Shown: positions 16,504-25,000 of the stretch, in pieces
How the letters are laid out: the number at the start of each line of letters is the position of its first letter
How positions within the stretch are numbered: position 1 is the stretch's first letter
Origin: Chondrilla cf. caribensis
Taxonomy: Eukaryota > Porifera > Demospongiae > Chondrillida > Chondrillidae
DNA: 25,000 bases
NCBI GenBank assembly: GCA_964020155.1
Contig: OZ026546.1
Coordinates: 145,001 to 170,000 of the forward strand
Reading direction: 5' to 3'
Notes under the pieces: model-generated
What the model saw: the letters and a program-made list of their open reading frames with translations, nothing else
Told to the model about the DNA's origin: nothing
Databases searched by the model: none
Made by a program: the position numbers and the translations under genes

Positions 16504-17060
16504 TTTTTCTGCTGACTACGATGACGTTAATGCTCGATTCAGATGGATTTGAAGTGGAACTGGGAACGTGTCAGGGGAGGTCCGTCTGTAGTGTGCGGAA
16601 GGAGTGCGCCTTCAGGGCACGTGGACGAGATGTTGGAGAGTGGACGACCGACGGACTTAGAAGGGATTGTAAGTCGTTTCTTCAGTTAAAAGAACGTGTT
16701 TATTGTGTACAGTTGTAGGCGTATAGACGTCAGAAGCCTAGAAGCTAACTCGATAGACCTGAGGATATGCGTATTGGTGCTAGTACATGGACGAAGGAAT
16801 TTTAATAACTTGTTAACAGTGCATGTAAGGTGTCTTCTTCTATTGTGTTGTTGTGCGTAGGAAATGATATTGCCAGCATATGATTGTGCTTAAATGGACG
16901 TCGATAGAGTTAACAGGCGTCCCATTGTCCATCACCTTTTTCCTATGCTGGTATTTCATTCTGGGGGATAGTTCCTTGTTACACCTCTGTCTTGTTGCTT
17001 GCATTCAACCATGGCATTCTCTCCCTGCAGCTGGTACGTGAACATGATTCTGTCTCTGCA
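16504..17060. promoter_or_regulatory. Divergent promoter region between PSMC4 and TLCD5
   Basis: 557 bp separate the two start codons. PSMC4 probably has a very short leader, while a longer TLCD5 leader is likely, perhaps with a 5' intron: CTCCCTGCAG at 17022-17031 looks like an acceptor. The plus-strand open frame at 16521-16718 shows no known domain and may be leader sequence. A TGCTGAC (16510-16516) and a TGACGT-type site lie close to the PSMC4 start; they are weak matches to bZIP sites. Confidence 0.5.
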
Positions 17061-17513
17061 ATGTCTGGTGAAGCCCTTCCTTTCCCACCTGTCAACATAA
17101 CATTGCCAGCGTTGGTTGGGTGCTTTCTGTTTTGGTTGGACTTTTATCTGATTTTGATGATCTTCAACCCAAAGAAGTCGGCAGAGTGGAACTGCAGAGT
17201 TGTGACCTTCTTCCATGGAGGATTCTCTGCCTTTCTGTCCTTTCTGTGTAGTTTCTGGATTGGCCCCTGGCCCTTCAGCTACCTCGGCAAACCCTGTACC
17301 AATCTCCACCTTGCTATAGTCTTGATCAGTTTGGGATACTTTTTGTTTGATCTCCTGTGGTGTGTTTGGAGTAAGTCCGAGGGGCCTGTGATGTTGACGC
17401 ATCACGTCGTGTCTATTAGTGGGTTTGTATTGGTCCTGGTTACTGGGGAATATGGAGCTGAGATAGTGGCAGTGCTAGGAGGGAGCGAGGTGACCAATCC
17501 AATACTACAGGGA

Positions 17514-17582
<69 letters not shown>

Positions 17583-17942
17583 GTATAATTGTGCTTGTGT
17601 GCAAATATGCATGCATGTACGTACATACATATTTACATATTTTATTAACAATTTAATTCTACTGATTTTCTTTGATATAGATGGTTTCTGAAGCAGATGG
17701 GACTCTACAATGGAAGGATTGAGGTGGCTGTGGATTGGTTGTTCCTGGTTGGATTTGGTGTCATGAGAATTGGACTGGGAACACCATTATTTTTGTGTTT
17801 CCAACTGACACCGAATATCATCCTACCAGCTCGAATGGGTAGTTTAGCAATGTATGTCATTAGTATAGTGTTTTTTATACAGTTGGTGTTGTTTGTATGT
17901 CGTAAGTACTTCACGATTAATAAAAAGGGTAAAAAACTTTGA
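17061..17942 (+). CDS. TLCD5: TLC domain-containing membrane protein, TLCD5/TMEM136-like
   Basis: Model: join(17061..17515, 17681..17942), 238 aa. The donor AG|GTGTGT and acceptor ATATAG|A join in frame to give LQGRWFLKQMG. Matches to TLCD5 (TMEM136), from memory, are EWNCRVVTFFHG, WIGPWPF, LGYFLFDLLWCVW, SEGPVMLTHHVVSI (the TLC-family histidine pair), LVTGEYGAEI, GSEVTNPILQ.RWFL and GFGVMRIGLG. Several hydrophobic spans are visible, as expected for a polytopic TLC protein; the basic tail ends KKGKKL. TLC proteins act on or sense membrane lipids, but the exact role of TLCD5 is not settled. I chose the ATG at 17061 because upstream frame-mates lack an ATG. Confidence 0.9.
17516..17580 (+). repeat. 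(GT)n microsatellite starting at the TLCD5 donor
   Basis: About 32 GT units begin exactly at the splice-donor GT of exon 1, so the donor itself is the first unit of the repeat. Confidence 0.97.
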
Positions 17943-18503
17943 TTTTTATCCAGTATACAATATGATTTATTCTGTTCTAGTTGTAATATTATCATTATTT
18001 ACTGAAGTTCATATCCTCAATGTATGGTGGTGTACTCAGCTCCAGCTGATTGAGCTACTGTAGGTAGAAGAGTTGAAAATAATATGTCCACTATGTGAAT
18101 CATTTGCAAAGGCAGATTATACAAGTGCAATCAGACATATTCCAAGTGTCCTTAGAGCACAACTGTTCATGTTGAGCTAGCACACATACAGTAAACTCAT
18201 TCACCTGCCACAATTCATTTTCAATAAATATAGCAGATTAATTATAATATTATTTGTTAGTATTTATGTATTATATTAGTACTTGTAAAGGAAACATGCA
18301 CTTGATTATAAGGTGGAAGAGTTCGAGAAATAGAGCTTGTATTTAGCATTATAATAATATGATTCAATTATATATATATGTTTCAAGTATAAAGGTACCA
18401 ACCCCATAATACATAGCTATAAAAGTTGATGTATATTATTATGCATCATTTTATAATTGTATCAGTATATTATATGATTACTACTTTTGTGAAGAAATAG
18501 TTA
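17943..18503. other. Intergenic space between convergent TLCD5 and PRDM9-like gene
   Basis: 561 bp, AT-rich, with no coding signal. AATAAA at 18223-18228 could be the TLCD5 polyadenylation signal. Short TATATATA runs near 18370 are the only other structure seen. Confidence 0.6.
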
Positions 18504-21500
18504 TCAGGAAATTACATGACCTTTTATGTGTAAATTGAAGGAGTTCCTATTCTTAAAAGCTTTGTCACAGTAAGTACACTTGTACGGCTTGTCACCAGTG
18601 TGTATTCTGAGATGTTTCTTGAGGTTACTATCCTGGTTAAAAGCTTTGTCACAGTAAGTACACTTGTACGGCTTGTCACCAGTGTGTATTCTGAGATGTT
18701 TCTTAAGGTCACCATTGTTGTTAAAAGCTTTGTCACAGTAAGTACACTTGTACGGCTTGTCACCAGTGTGTATTCTGAGATGTTTCTTAAGGTCACCATT
18801 GTTGTTAAAAGCTTTGTCACAGTAAGTACACTTGTACGGCTTGTCACCAGTGTGTATTCTGAGATGTGCCTTGAGGTTACCATCCACATTAAAAGCTTTA
18901 TCACAGTAAGTACACTTGTACGGCTTGTCACCAGTGTGTATTCTGAGATGTCTCTTGAGGTCACTATTGTTGTTAAAAGCTTTGTCACAATAATCGCACT
19001 TATATGGCTTACAATCTGCCTTTCTGAGATGTGACTTGAGATTACCAAGTTCTCCATTAGGGGGTAGTTGCATTTTACGAGCTTCAGTCAAGATTGAATT
19101 CTTGGACCATCTTTCAAAAGTTGTTGCAGGTAGTGCTGAGGATTGGTGCTGACGAATGTGATATTGGAGTTCATGAAGTCTGCCAAATGTAACACCACAT
19201 TTTCCACAAGTAAATAACTGTGGATTAGCATCATTGCAGTCCCTGTTATTCCTAAGGTGTATCTTGAACGAGCTATGCTCCACAAATGAGCTCCCACAAC
19301 CAAGACACTTATAAGAGATAAAAAAACCTGCAAAAAGTGAAGAAGGTCTTAATAATAGAACATACAAACAACAAAACAAGTAATAGGCGATAGTCAAGCT
19401 AGGTGTTACTATTTAGTCGAATTCTAACATTGCATATGCAATCGAATAATAAAAATCAAAACATTAGTCTTGCTTGACAGCATTTTCTTCTAGATCTTTA
19501 GGAAATTTAAAATTGTAATAATTGCCTCAACACAAAACTGCAAACACAAGTACTTATGAGAAGTACTGGGTGGATTATGATGCACTAACAGGAACCAACA
19601 TTCAATTTAACATTGATGTGCAATTATTCTGCTGAGCCAGTGCTTACCATGTCTAGTACTGACTCCACTATCCTCATCTTCACTACTGTCTTCGCCATTG
19701 GGGAGCTTGACATCGATACCAAGCTCTTTGGCATACTCCTCACCGTACCAAACCAGTAGCTCATCACCAGGGTGGATGTTGCGAAATGACCTGTAGTATA
19801 TACACCCACGATACTGGAAGGCGACCATGTTTTGCTCGGACTCAGTGCGTGCACAGTTCACATATCGTAACCAATTGGACGTTGATTCATCTTTGCCATC
19901 GATGAAGTAAGCTCGCTGCCCTGCCTTCTTCACCTGTTGAGTCAGAGGAGGTACGTGAACAGTCAGTGACTATTGGAAGAAGAGCTACCATGTACTCATC
20001 CATGCACTGCAGATGATACCGATGCAATAAACAGGTAGAACAGTATATTTAGTATAAATTATGAAGGTATGTACTGTAATTACTGACAATAATAATTACA
20101 TTTAGTGAATTTCTGAAATTGGATGTTGGAATGGATAGATAGACTATGATGATGAACAGTCACAATAATTAGTACAAACCAGTCATTAGTCAATAATTTG
20201 GCTGTAACCAACAAAACTGTACATATACGCCACAACATTTCCAGCTGTAGGTATAACCTCCCCCCCAAGGTATGGGGTCAACGTGTAGTCAACTGGAACT
20301 GTGCTCACATGATTACGTAGTTGCCAAGTCTTTCCATGTCTCAGATACTGGTAGCACACCCACCCACCCACACCCACACCCACACACACACACACACACA
20401 CACGTTCCTCAATATACGCATCCACCCACACACTCATCCACACCTGTCCAACATTCTTCACACACACACCACACACCCACTCATCTGCACACACCTCCCA
20501 CATATACGCTGTGTCAACTCCACTGCCAACCTCCTCCTTAGGTACCTCAGTCCCTACATATGGTCCACAGCGGACCCCATTAGGCACAAACTCCTTAGCA
20601 AACAGCCCTAGTCCAGCATTTGGTATTGTCGAAGGTTTCACTGTCAACTGCTTTGGCACGAAAACAGTGGTGAACTGCTTTGAGTCTTCATCCTGACCGG
20701 CCCCTTCGTCCAGGGGTATCAGAGGTCCGTGGACAGGACAGTCACCTCTGTTTATCTGTCCACACTCCTCACAGTCTGTACAGTACATGTGGTGTGTATA
20801 CATGTATGTACATAGGAGAATAAAATTAAACACAATGTTATTATCACTTCATTACTGTCCCTATAGGGGAGTAGTGGTGACTACACACTACCATTGATAC
20901 ATACAGTACAGTACGTGGTGGGAGGGGCATGCTACACAGTACGTGGTGGGAGGGGCATGCTACACAGTACATGGTGGGAGGGGCATGCTACACAGTACAT
21001 GGTGGGAAGGGCACACTACACAGTACATGGTGGGAGGGGCACACTACACAGTACATGGTGGGAGGGGCACACTACACAGTACGTGGTGGGAGGGGCACAC
21101 TACACAGTACATGGTGGGAGGGGCACACTACACAGTACGTGGTGGGAGGGGCACACTACACAGTACATGGTGGGAGGGGCATGCTACACAGTACATGGTG
21201 GGAGGGGCATGCTACACAGTACATGGTGGGAGGGGCATGTTACACAGTACATGGTGGGAGGGGCACACATCATGTACACACAGAGAGATGACCTAACCAC
21301 ACTCACAGAGATACTCGTCATCATCTGATAGTTCTTCTTCCTCATAACTTTTCCCACTCGCCTGGTCCCTCTTTGGCTGTTTGTTTAATTGAGAAATCCT
21401 CTTCACTTCTTCGTAAAGCTCCAAGAAGCTATGAGCACACAAGACAAGTAAGGGGACAACAATCTCCTGAATACTCTCACGAAGTACACCACTACACATG

Positions 21501-21553
21501 CACTGTATGGGTTAGATGGGGCTTCCTACACCTATCTAAGAATCTCACCCTCC

Positions 21554-21647
<94 letters not shown>

Positions 21648-23278
21648 CTCATTCATATCAAATCCTTCAAAGGTGGACTCGTCACTTGCAGAGTCAAAAT
21701 ACTGCTCCATATCAGAGTCCAGCTGCCAATGGTAGGATCTCTCCTCATCCTGTGGGTCTAGCTCACATTCGCTGTCTGAGAATCCATAGAACACCTCAGG
21801 GTCGTTGGAGTCATCAAAGTATGGTGGGAGCTCCCCATCGGGGACAGTGAAGTCGTCCTCAAGCTGCTTCACCCTCTTCCCCTTCCCTCTGGCCCTCACC
21901 ACACCTGTGTCCATGACATATTCAATTCTCTTGACCTGCACATGTGCCAGAGAATAATACCACAAGTACACAACCAGACATGACAAACAGTACCTAAAAA
22001 TTAGCTAAACAGTACATGGTAAGTAGATGCGTAATATATATCCAATCTGTACATATTATGTAATAGTTGCATCCTGGTGTAGTGAAAGAAGATGTACACT
22101 GCAAATATGCCCATAGTCCAATACATTTATATGGGAGGGTGGGTGTTGAAGAGGGTCGCCAGGGGAGATAGTCATCTCAGTGTGGTCACATTCAGATGTA
22201 GGAGACGTATGTACATGTATGATAAGTGCTAGTGATGGAAATGCAACCTGTACTTACAGACATACACATACGTACAATATCATGTGTTACACGTGCAATG
22301 TTAAACAGGTTCATCCTCAAACCACACTCACTACATCCTTGGTGACATTCCTCAGAGTTGCTTTGGTGTTGGAGGGGACTGTGTCCACCTTGAAGAGCTT
22401 CTTCATATCATAAGAGACTTGCTTCTTGGCTGGAGTGAGGCACCAGATAGGATGGAGTAACAGCATATAACAGATAAGGAGTGCAGTCAGTCGTTGGCAG
22501 TACTGCCAAGTGTGAACCAGTCACCAAATTAGCCATTCTTGAGGCATGGTGGTCTGGAAAACTGCTCCCATGTACCATGGAGTCTGACTACATACCAATG
22601 TATTTCTATATAATGGTATTTTATGTGCTGTGTTTAATCTTGTCGATGATGAGTGGAATCATTAAACCTTTGTAGTACCAATATGGTGGAAAAATGATAT
22701 TGTCAATACAAACCAGCATGAAGATCACAGGAGGACTGAGTGGCTAGTACAGAACCAACTATCAGTCTTGAATCAAGGGATGTGTTCCTCAACCAGCATA
22801 TGTAGGGTACGTACTAGAATGCATGGATAAGGTATGCTGCATTGAGTAGGCTGGACGTTCAGTGCATGCTAACATGCATGGTGACTACTCTCAACATGTC
22901 CACTGACCCCTCCGAGACCTCCTCGGTGCCTCCTCCACCCCCGGGATCCAGTCATCATCATCATCACTGTTAGTTCTCCTTCTTCTCTTACTAGTCCTTG
23001 TTGAGGGGGTGGCATAGTCTGCTCTTCTAGTCTTCAAGTCTAGACCTGCAGCAGCAGCAGTACAGTGAGCAGTGAAGCAGATGTAGAGTGTGAGCATTAG
23101 GCCCCCATTAAGATTATCTAATGACCACAATAAACCTCTTTTCCTTATGGAATGGTGCCGAATGCTTGGAACACCAACAGAAGGACACTTTGGACTGACC
23201 CAAAGTCTTCAGGAGAGCCTCATTCTCTTTAACACGCTGCAGTCTTCTCTTTTCATACTCGCTCAAACTTTGGGCCAT
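18504..23278 (-). CDS. PRDM9-like SET-domain zinc-finger protein
   Basis: Eight exons, complement(join(18504..19327, 19648..19933, 20495..20775, 21307..21428, 21646..21935, 22332..22429, 22908..23045, 23200..23278)), 705 aa; every junction is GT-AG and in frame. Residues 1-75 are basic/acidic with [12 protein letters not shown] and [13 protein letters not shown]; 106-201 are acidic. At 243-258 YCEECG...DCPVHGP forms a C2CH zinc knuckle with the spacing seen in PRDM9. The SET domain runs to about 405, with NWLRYVNCA (356-364), VAFQY, IYYRSF and [10 protein letters not shown], keeping the tyrosines important in PRDM9. The last exon carries a C2HC finger (439-462), a C2H2 finger (472-492), a spacer and six 28-residue C2H2 fingers (540-705) with TGDKP linkers. 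Vertebrate PRDM9 methylates H3K4/K36 and places meiotic recombination sites; that role here is inference. No KRAB box is visible. Exons 1-3 are joined by phase only, with less certainty. Confidence 0.85.
18555..19058 (-). repeat. 84-bp zinc-finger tandem array in the PRDM9-like gene
   Basis: Units start at 18555, 18639, 18723, 18807, 18891 and 18975. The units at 18639-18722 and 18723-18806 are identical over all 84 bases. The others differ mainly in the last 25 bases (plus orientation), which encode the recognition helix. Helix residues at -1, 2, 3 and 6 in protein order are N,S,D,R; V,G,N,A; N,G,D,K; N,G,D,K; Q,S,N,K; and N,N,S,L. The 18975 unit is the most diverged and continues into a truncated unit ([14 protein letters not shown]) that lacks its cysteine pair. 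Confidence 0.93.
20345..20494 (-). repeat. GT-rich simple repeat, PRDM9-like intron 6
   Basis: On the coding strand the intron begins GTGTGTGCAGATGAGTGGGTGT at the donor and continues as irregular GTGTG and GGGTG repeats, with a clean (GT)n block at 20386-20404. Confidence 0.85.
20905..21262. repeat. 28-bp minisatellite, PRDM9-like intron 5
   Basis: Twelve to thirteen copies of ACATGGTGGGAGGGGCATGC plus TACACAGT, with CATGCT/CACACT and ACATGG/ACGTGG variants. On the coding strand each copy reads CCACCATGTACTGTGTAG. This resembles the real acceptor of exon 6 (CACATGTACTGTACAG, AG at 20777-20776). Three-frame open reading across it is a repeat artefact. Confidence 0.94.
21557..21645 (-). repeat. 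(GT)n microsatellite starting at the donor, PRDM9-like intron 4
   Basis: About 44 AC units on the plus strand. On the coding strand the repeat starts at the donor itself (AG|GTGTGT, GT at 21645-21644). Confidence 0.97.
22430..22907 (-). other. PRDM9-like intron 2
   Basis: 478 bp without tandem repeats or a supported exon. The open frame at 22481-22675 on the plus strand has no recognisable domain. Confidence 0.5.
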
Positions 23279-23603
23279 TTTCCTCAAGCTAATGTGGATA
23301 TGTAGTCTTCTTCCGTTGGAAAGCGGGACGAACAGCTGCTTAGCTGGCGAGCTGCTTTGGCGGGAAACTCCCCGTCATGGCAACCCCGCCCATTTATAAC
23401 AATATTCATAGCATTCCTTTTTTGGTCCGCAGTGCCGTCCGCACCACTTCCGACTACACTTTATACGTACACGCACGTCGACCGCAGGAAGAAGCGACGG
23501 CGAACATTCTTGATGTAGATTCCAGGTCCCTGGAGAGGTGATTTGGTGCGTAATTGTTTTTGATTTTATCAAAGAGAGCGCTCATCATTCGTGTTTGGAG
23601 AAA
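23279..23603. promoter_or_regulatory. Divergent promoter region between PRDM9-like and WH1 genes
   Basis: 325 bp lie between the two start codons. The sequence is richer in CG than the neighbouring introns (for example around 23330-23350 and 23430-23510), as expected for a shared promoter. I see no clear TATA box and no named site that I can defend. Confidence 0.5.
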
Positions 23604-24692
23604 ATGAGCGTCTCGGAGAGAGAAAATCCCATGGAAAGATCTATCTACAGCGGTTTGGACAAGGATATGCTAGACAAGATAAAATTCTCTTTTTCGAGTC
23701 GGAACGCAGAATCTCTTGTGTCTACATGTCGCGCACACGTCTTCGTAACCAGTCTAAAGCTCACTCCGGCGGAGCTAGCTACGACAGACTGGAAGTATGT
23801 CATTTCGGGAATCGTAGCTTTGCTTCGGAATAGGGTGGCCGGGAAGAAAGGACCAGAATGGCAAATATCCTTGTGCATAGTCGACGCCAACTATGGCATA
23901 TCCGTGTGGAAGGGCACGCTAGGGTTCGCCTGCGCTTATTCGGTCATTGGGGATCGTTTCCACATATTCGAACTACACACGGTCGAAGGTATTATGGGAA
24001 TACTATTCGAATCTGAGATTGTAGCTGCCGAGTTCCAAGCAACGTACACCAAATGGCACAGAGAAAGGCAAGCATTGGACAAGAAGGATAAAGATCTTCT
24101 TCCAGCAGGCCCTCGGTTTACAAGGGACATGATATCAAAGCCGTGTAACTTTCAACACATTGCCGGTAGCCAGGCTTTGGAGCAGATCTTGGACATGGAA
24201 AAGTTGAAGAGCGATGTCCACCTGAAGATAGTCAGTGTGGGACCAGGGAAGGACCAGATTGATGGTTTTGAGAAGAGAAGTCGTAAACTCACAAAGGCAG
24301 CGTCCCTCACTGATGCTCGATTCGAAGGATTCCCCATCCCCATCCCCACTGTGCCCCGTCATCGAGTGATGGGCGGAGTCAACGAGTCTACTGACACCAA
24401 TAGTGTGGGATCACATGAAACAAACGGCCACTTACAAGGAGCAGTGGGAGGAGTCGACCACCTACAGCAGCGGCCAGTAGTGGTAAGTAATGATGAAATG
24501 GACACACACTTAGAGAGTGATAGCGCGATCACCTCCCTCTCGGGGAATGAATACGAAGACCATGAGTGGATGGAGGATGTGCTATCGGCGGCTTCTATAC
24601 CCGTTGAACCTGTTTGGGATTCAAAGGACTTTAACCGCTCCTTCATATACTCCACTTTGCCAAAAAAGAAAAAGCAAATCACAGAAATCTAA
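23604..24692 (+). CDS. WH1/EVH1-domain protein with CRIB-like motif (WASP N-terminus-like)
   Basis: Single exon, 362 aa, ATG at 23604, TAA at 24690-24692. Residues about 38-152 fit a WH1 (EVH1) fold like that of WASP: a tryptophan near 63, WQISLCIVDANYG.SVWKGTL, RFHIFELHTVEGIMGI.FESEIVAAEF. At 177-188 ISKPCNFQHIAG fits the CRIB core ISxPxxFxH but lacks the second histidine of the classic motif. The rest is low-complexity and ends with an acidic, tryptophan-containing stretch (EYEDHEWMEDVL) and a basic tail. WASP-family proteins link Cdc42/Rac to Arp2/3-driven actin assembly; here no proline-rich region, WH2 or clear VCA is present. It may therefore be an adaptor, or a truncated or retrocopied relative. 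Its neighbour upstream is the divergent PRDM9-like gene. Confidence 0.68.
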   Translation: MSVSERENPMERSIYSGLDKDMLDKIKFSFSSRNAESLVSTCRAHVFVTSLKLTPAELATTDWKYVISGIVALLRNRVAGKKGPEWQISLCIVDANYGISVWKGTLGFACAYSVIGDRFHIFELHTVEGIMGILFESEIVAAEFQATYTKWHRERQALDKKDKDLLPAGPRFTRDMISKPCNFQHIAGSQALEQILDMEKLKSDVHLKIVSVGPGKDQIDGFEKRSRKLTKAASLTDARFEGFPIPIPTVPRHRVMGGVNESTDTNSVGSHETNGHLQGAVGGVDHLQQRPVVVSNDEMDTHLESDSAITSLSGNEYEDHEWMEDVLSAASIPVEPVWDSKDFNRSFIYSTLPKKKKQITEI

Positions 24693-25000
24693 ACATTTTA
24701 ATCCTGTTTAATTTGACAAAATCAAAGCTTTTCATTACATTTTAAACCAAATCTTTTTATCACACCAATTAATACTGACTCTCAATGCCCAGTCATATAG
24801 ATATGATCTAATCCGTTGTACATTGCTCAATGCCATTAATTGTGAATGAACACGTTACAATTGAGTGGTGATAGGAACTTGTTAACATTCTCTCAACATA
24901 TTTCTGTCTCCTCCCACCGCTGCAGGTACAACCCTACTAATTAAGAAGAGGCATGACCATTTGTACATTTGTAAGAAACCATCTTATCGATATTGTGGAA
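24693..25000. other. 3' flank of the WH1 gene
   Basis: 308 bp of AT-rich sequence with no coding or repeat signal. No AATAAA was found on the plus strand; near matches such as AATTAATA occur around 24769. Confidence 0.4.

Noticed and set aside
16521..16718. 65-codon frame just upstream of TLCD5
   Set aside because: No domain, and it lies where a TLCD5 leader is expected; too weak to call a gene.
18600..19034. 144-codon plus-strand frame opposite the zinc fingers
   Set aside because: It is antisense to the 84-bp finger array, and its repeats mirror the finger units.
20905..21262. CRISPR-like appearance of regular repeats
   Set aside because: Units are directly adjacent with no unique spacers, and the DNA is animal nuclear; this is a minisatellite.
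20894..21328. Three overlapping frames of HSTWWEGH type
   Set aside because: They are shadows of the 28-bp minisatellite in PRDM9-like intron 5.
21646..23278. KRAB domain in the PRDM9-like N-terminus
   Set aside because: No segment shows the KRAB A-box pattern (V.F.DVAV.F..EEW); [18 protein letters not shown] was considered but does not fit.

Overview
The window is nuclear DNA from an animal. Spliced genes with GT-AG introns, a PRDM-type SET/zinc-finger gene, two cilium genes, a TTAGGG-type telomere-like stretch and very many micro- and minisatellites all point that way. The compact layout (seven genes in 25 kb, mostly short introns) suggests an invertebrate, possibly a sponge or another early-branching lineage. 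That last step is inference, and the species cannot be read from the sequence.

Layout, left to right. (1) 666-896, minus: first exon of a CFAP68-like ciliary gene that runs off the left edge. (2) 1044-2134, plus: TMEM218, a ciliary transition-zone protein, head-to-head with CFAP68 across 147 bp that contains an X-box-like (RFX) site. (3) 2613-8325, minus: ATP6V1A, catalytic A subunit of the V-ATPase, 14 coding exons, 618 aa. (4) 8326-11380: about 3 kb without a recognisable gene, filled with diverged tandem/dyad repeats and a short telomere-like tract. (5) 11381-16503, minus: PSMC4 (Rpt3), a 26S proteasome ATPase, 11 exons, 415 aa. (6) 17061-17942, plus: TLCD5/TMEM136-like TLC-domain membrane protein, 2 exons, 238 aa, head-to-head with PSMC4. 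(7) 18504-23278, minus: a PRDM9-like gene, 8 exons, 705 aa, with a zinc knuckle, SET domain and a terminal C2H2 zinc-finger array. (8) 23604-24692, plus: a single-exon WH1 (EVH1)-domain protein with a CRIB-like motif, head-to-head with the PRDM9-like gene.

All multi-exon models were built by hand. Every junction keeps frame, and the lengths of the recognised orthologues agree with what I recall of their human counterparts (TMEM218 118 vs 115 aa, ATP6V1A 618 vs 617, PSMC4 415 vs 418).

Two things stand out. First, the PRDM9-like gene carries a homogenised 84-bp zinc-finger array. Two neighbouring units are identical at every base, and differences between the four core fingers fall almost only at DNA-contact positions of the helix, as in vertebrate PRDM9. 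Its N-terminus shows no KRAB box. Second, many introns carry GT-rich tandem repeats that start at, and often copy, their own 5' splice site, always with the GT-rich strand as the coding strand. The extreme case is PSMC4 intron 10, with 30 head-to-tail copies of a 29-bp unit containing the exon end and donor.

The genes do not form one pathway. The CFAP68/TMEM218 pair is the one place where neighbours plausibly share function and regulation.
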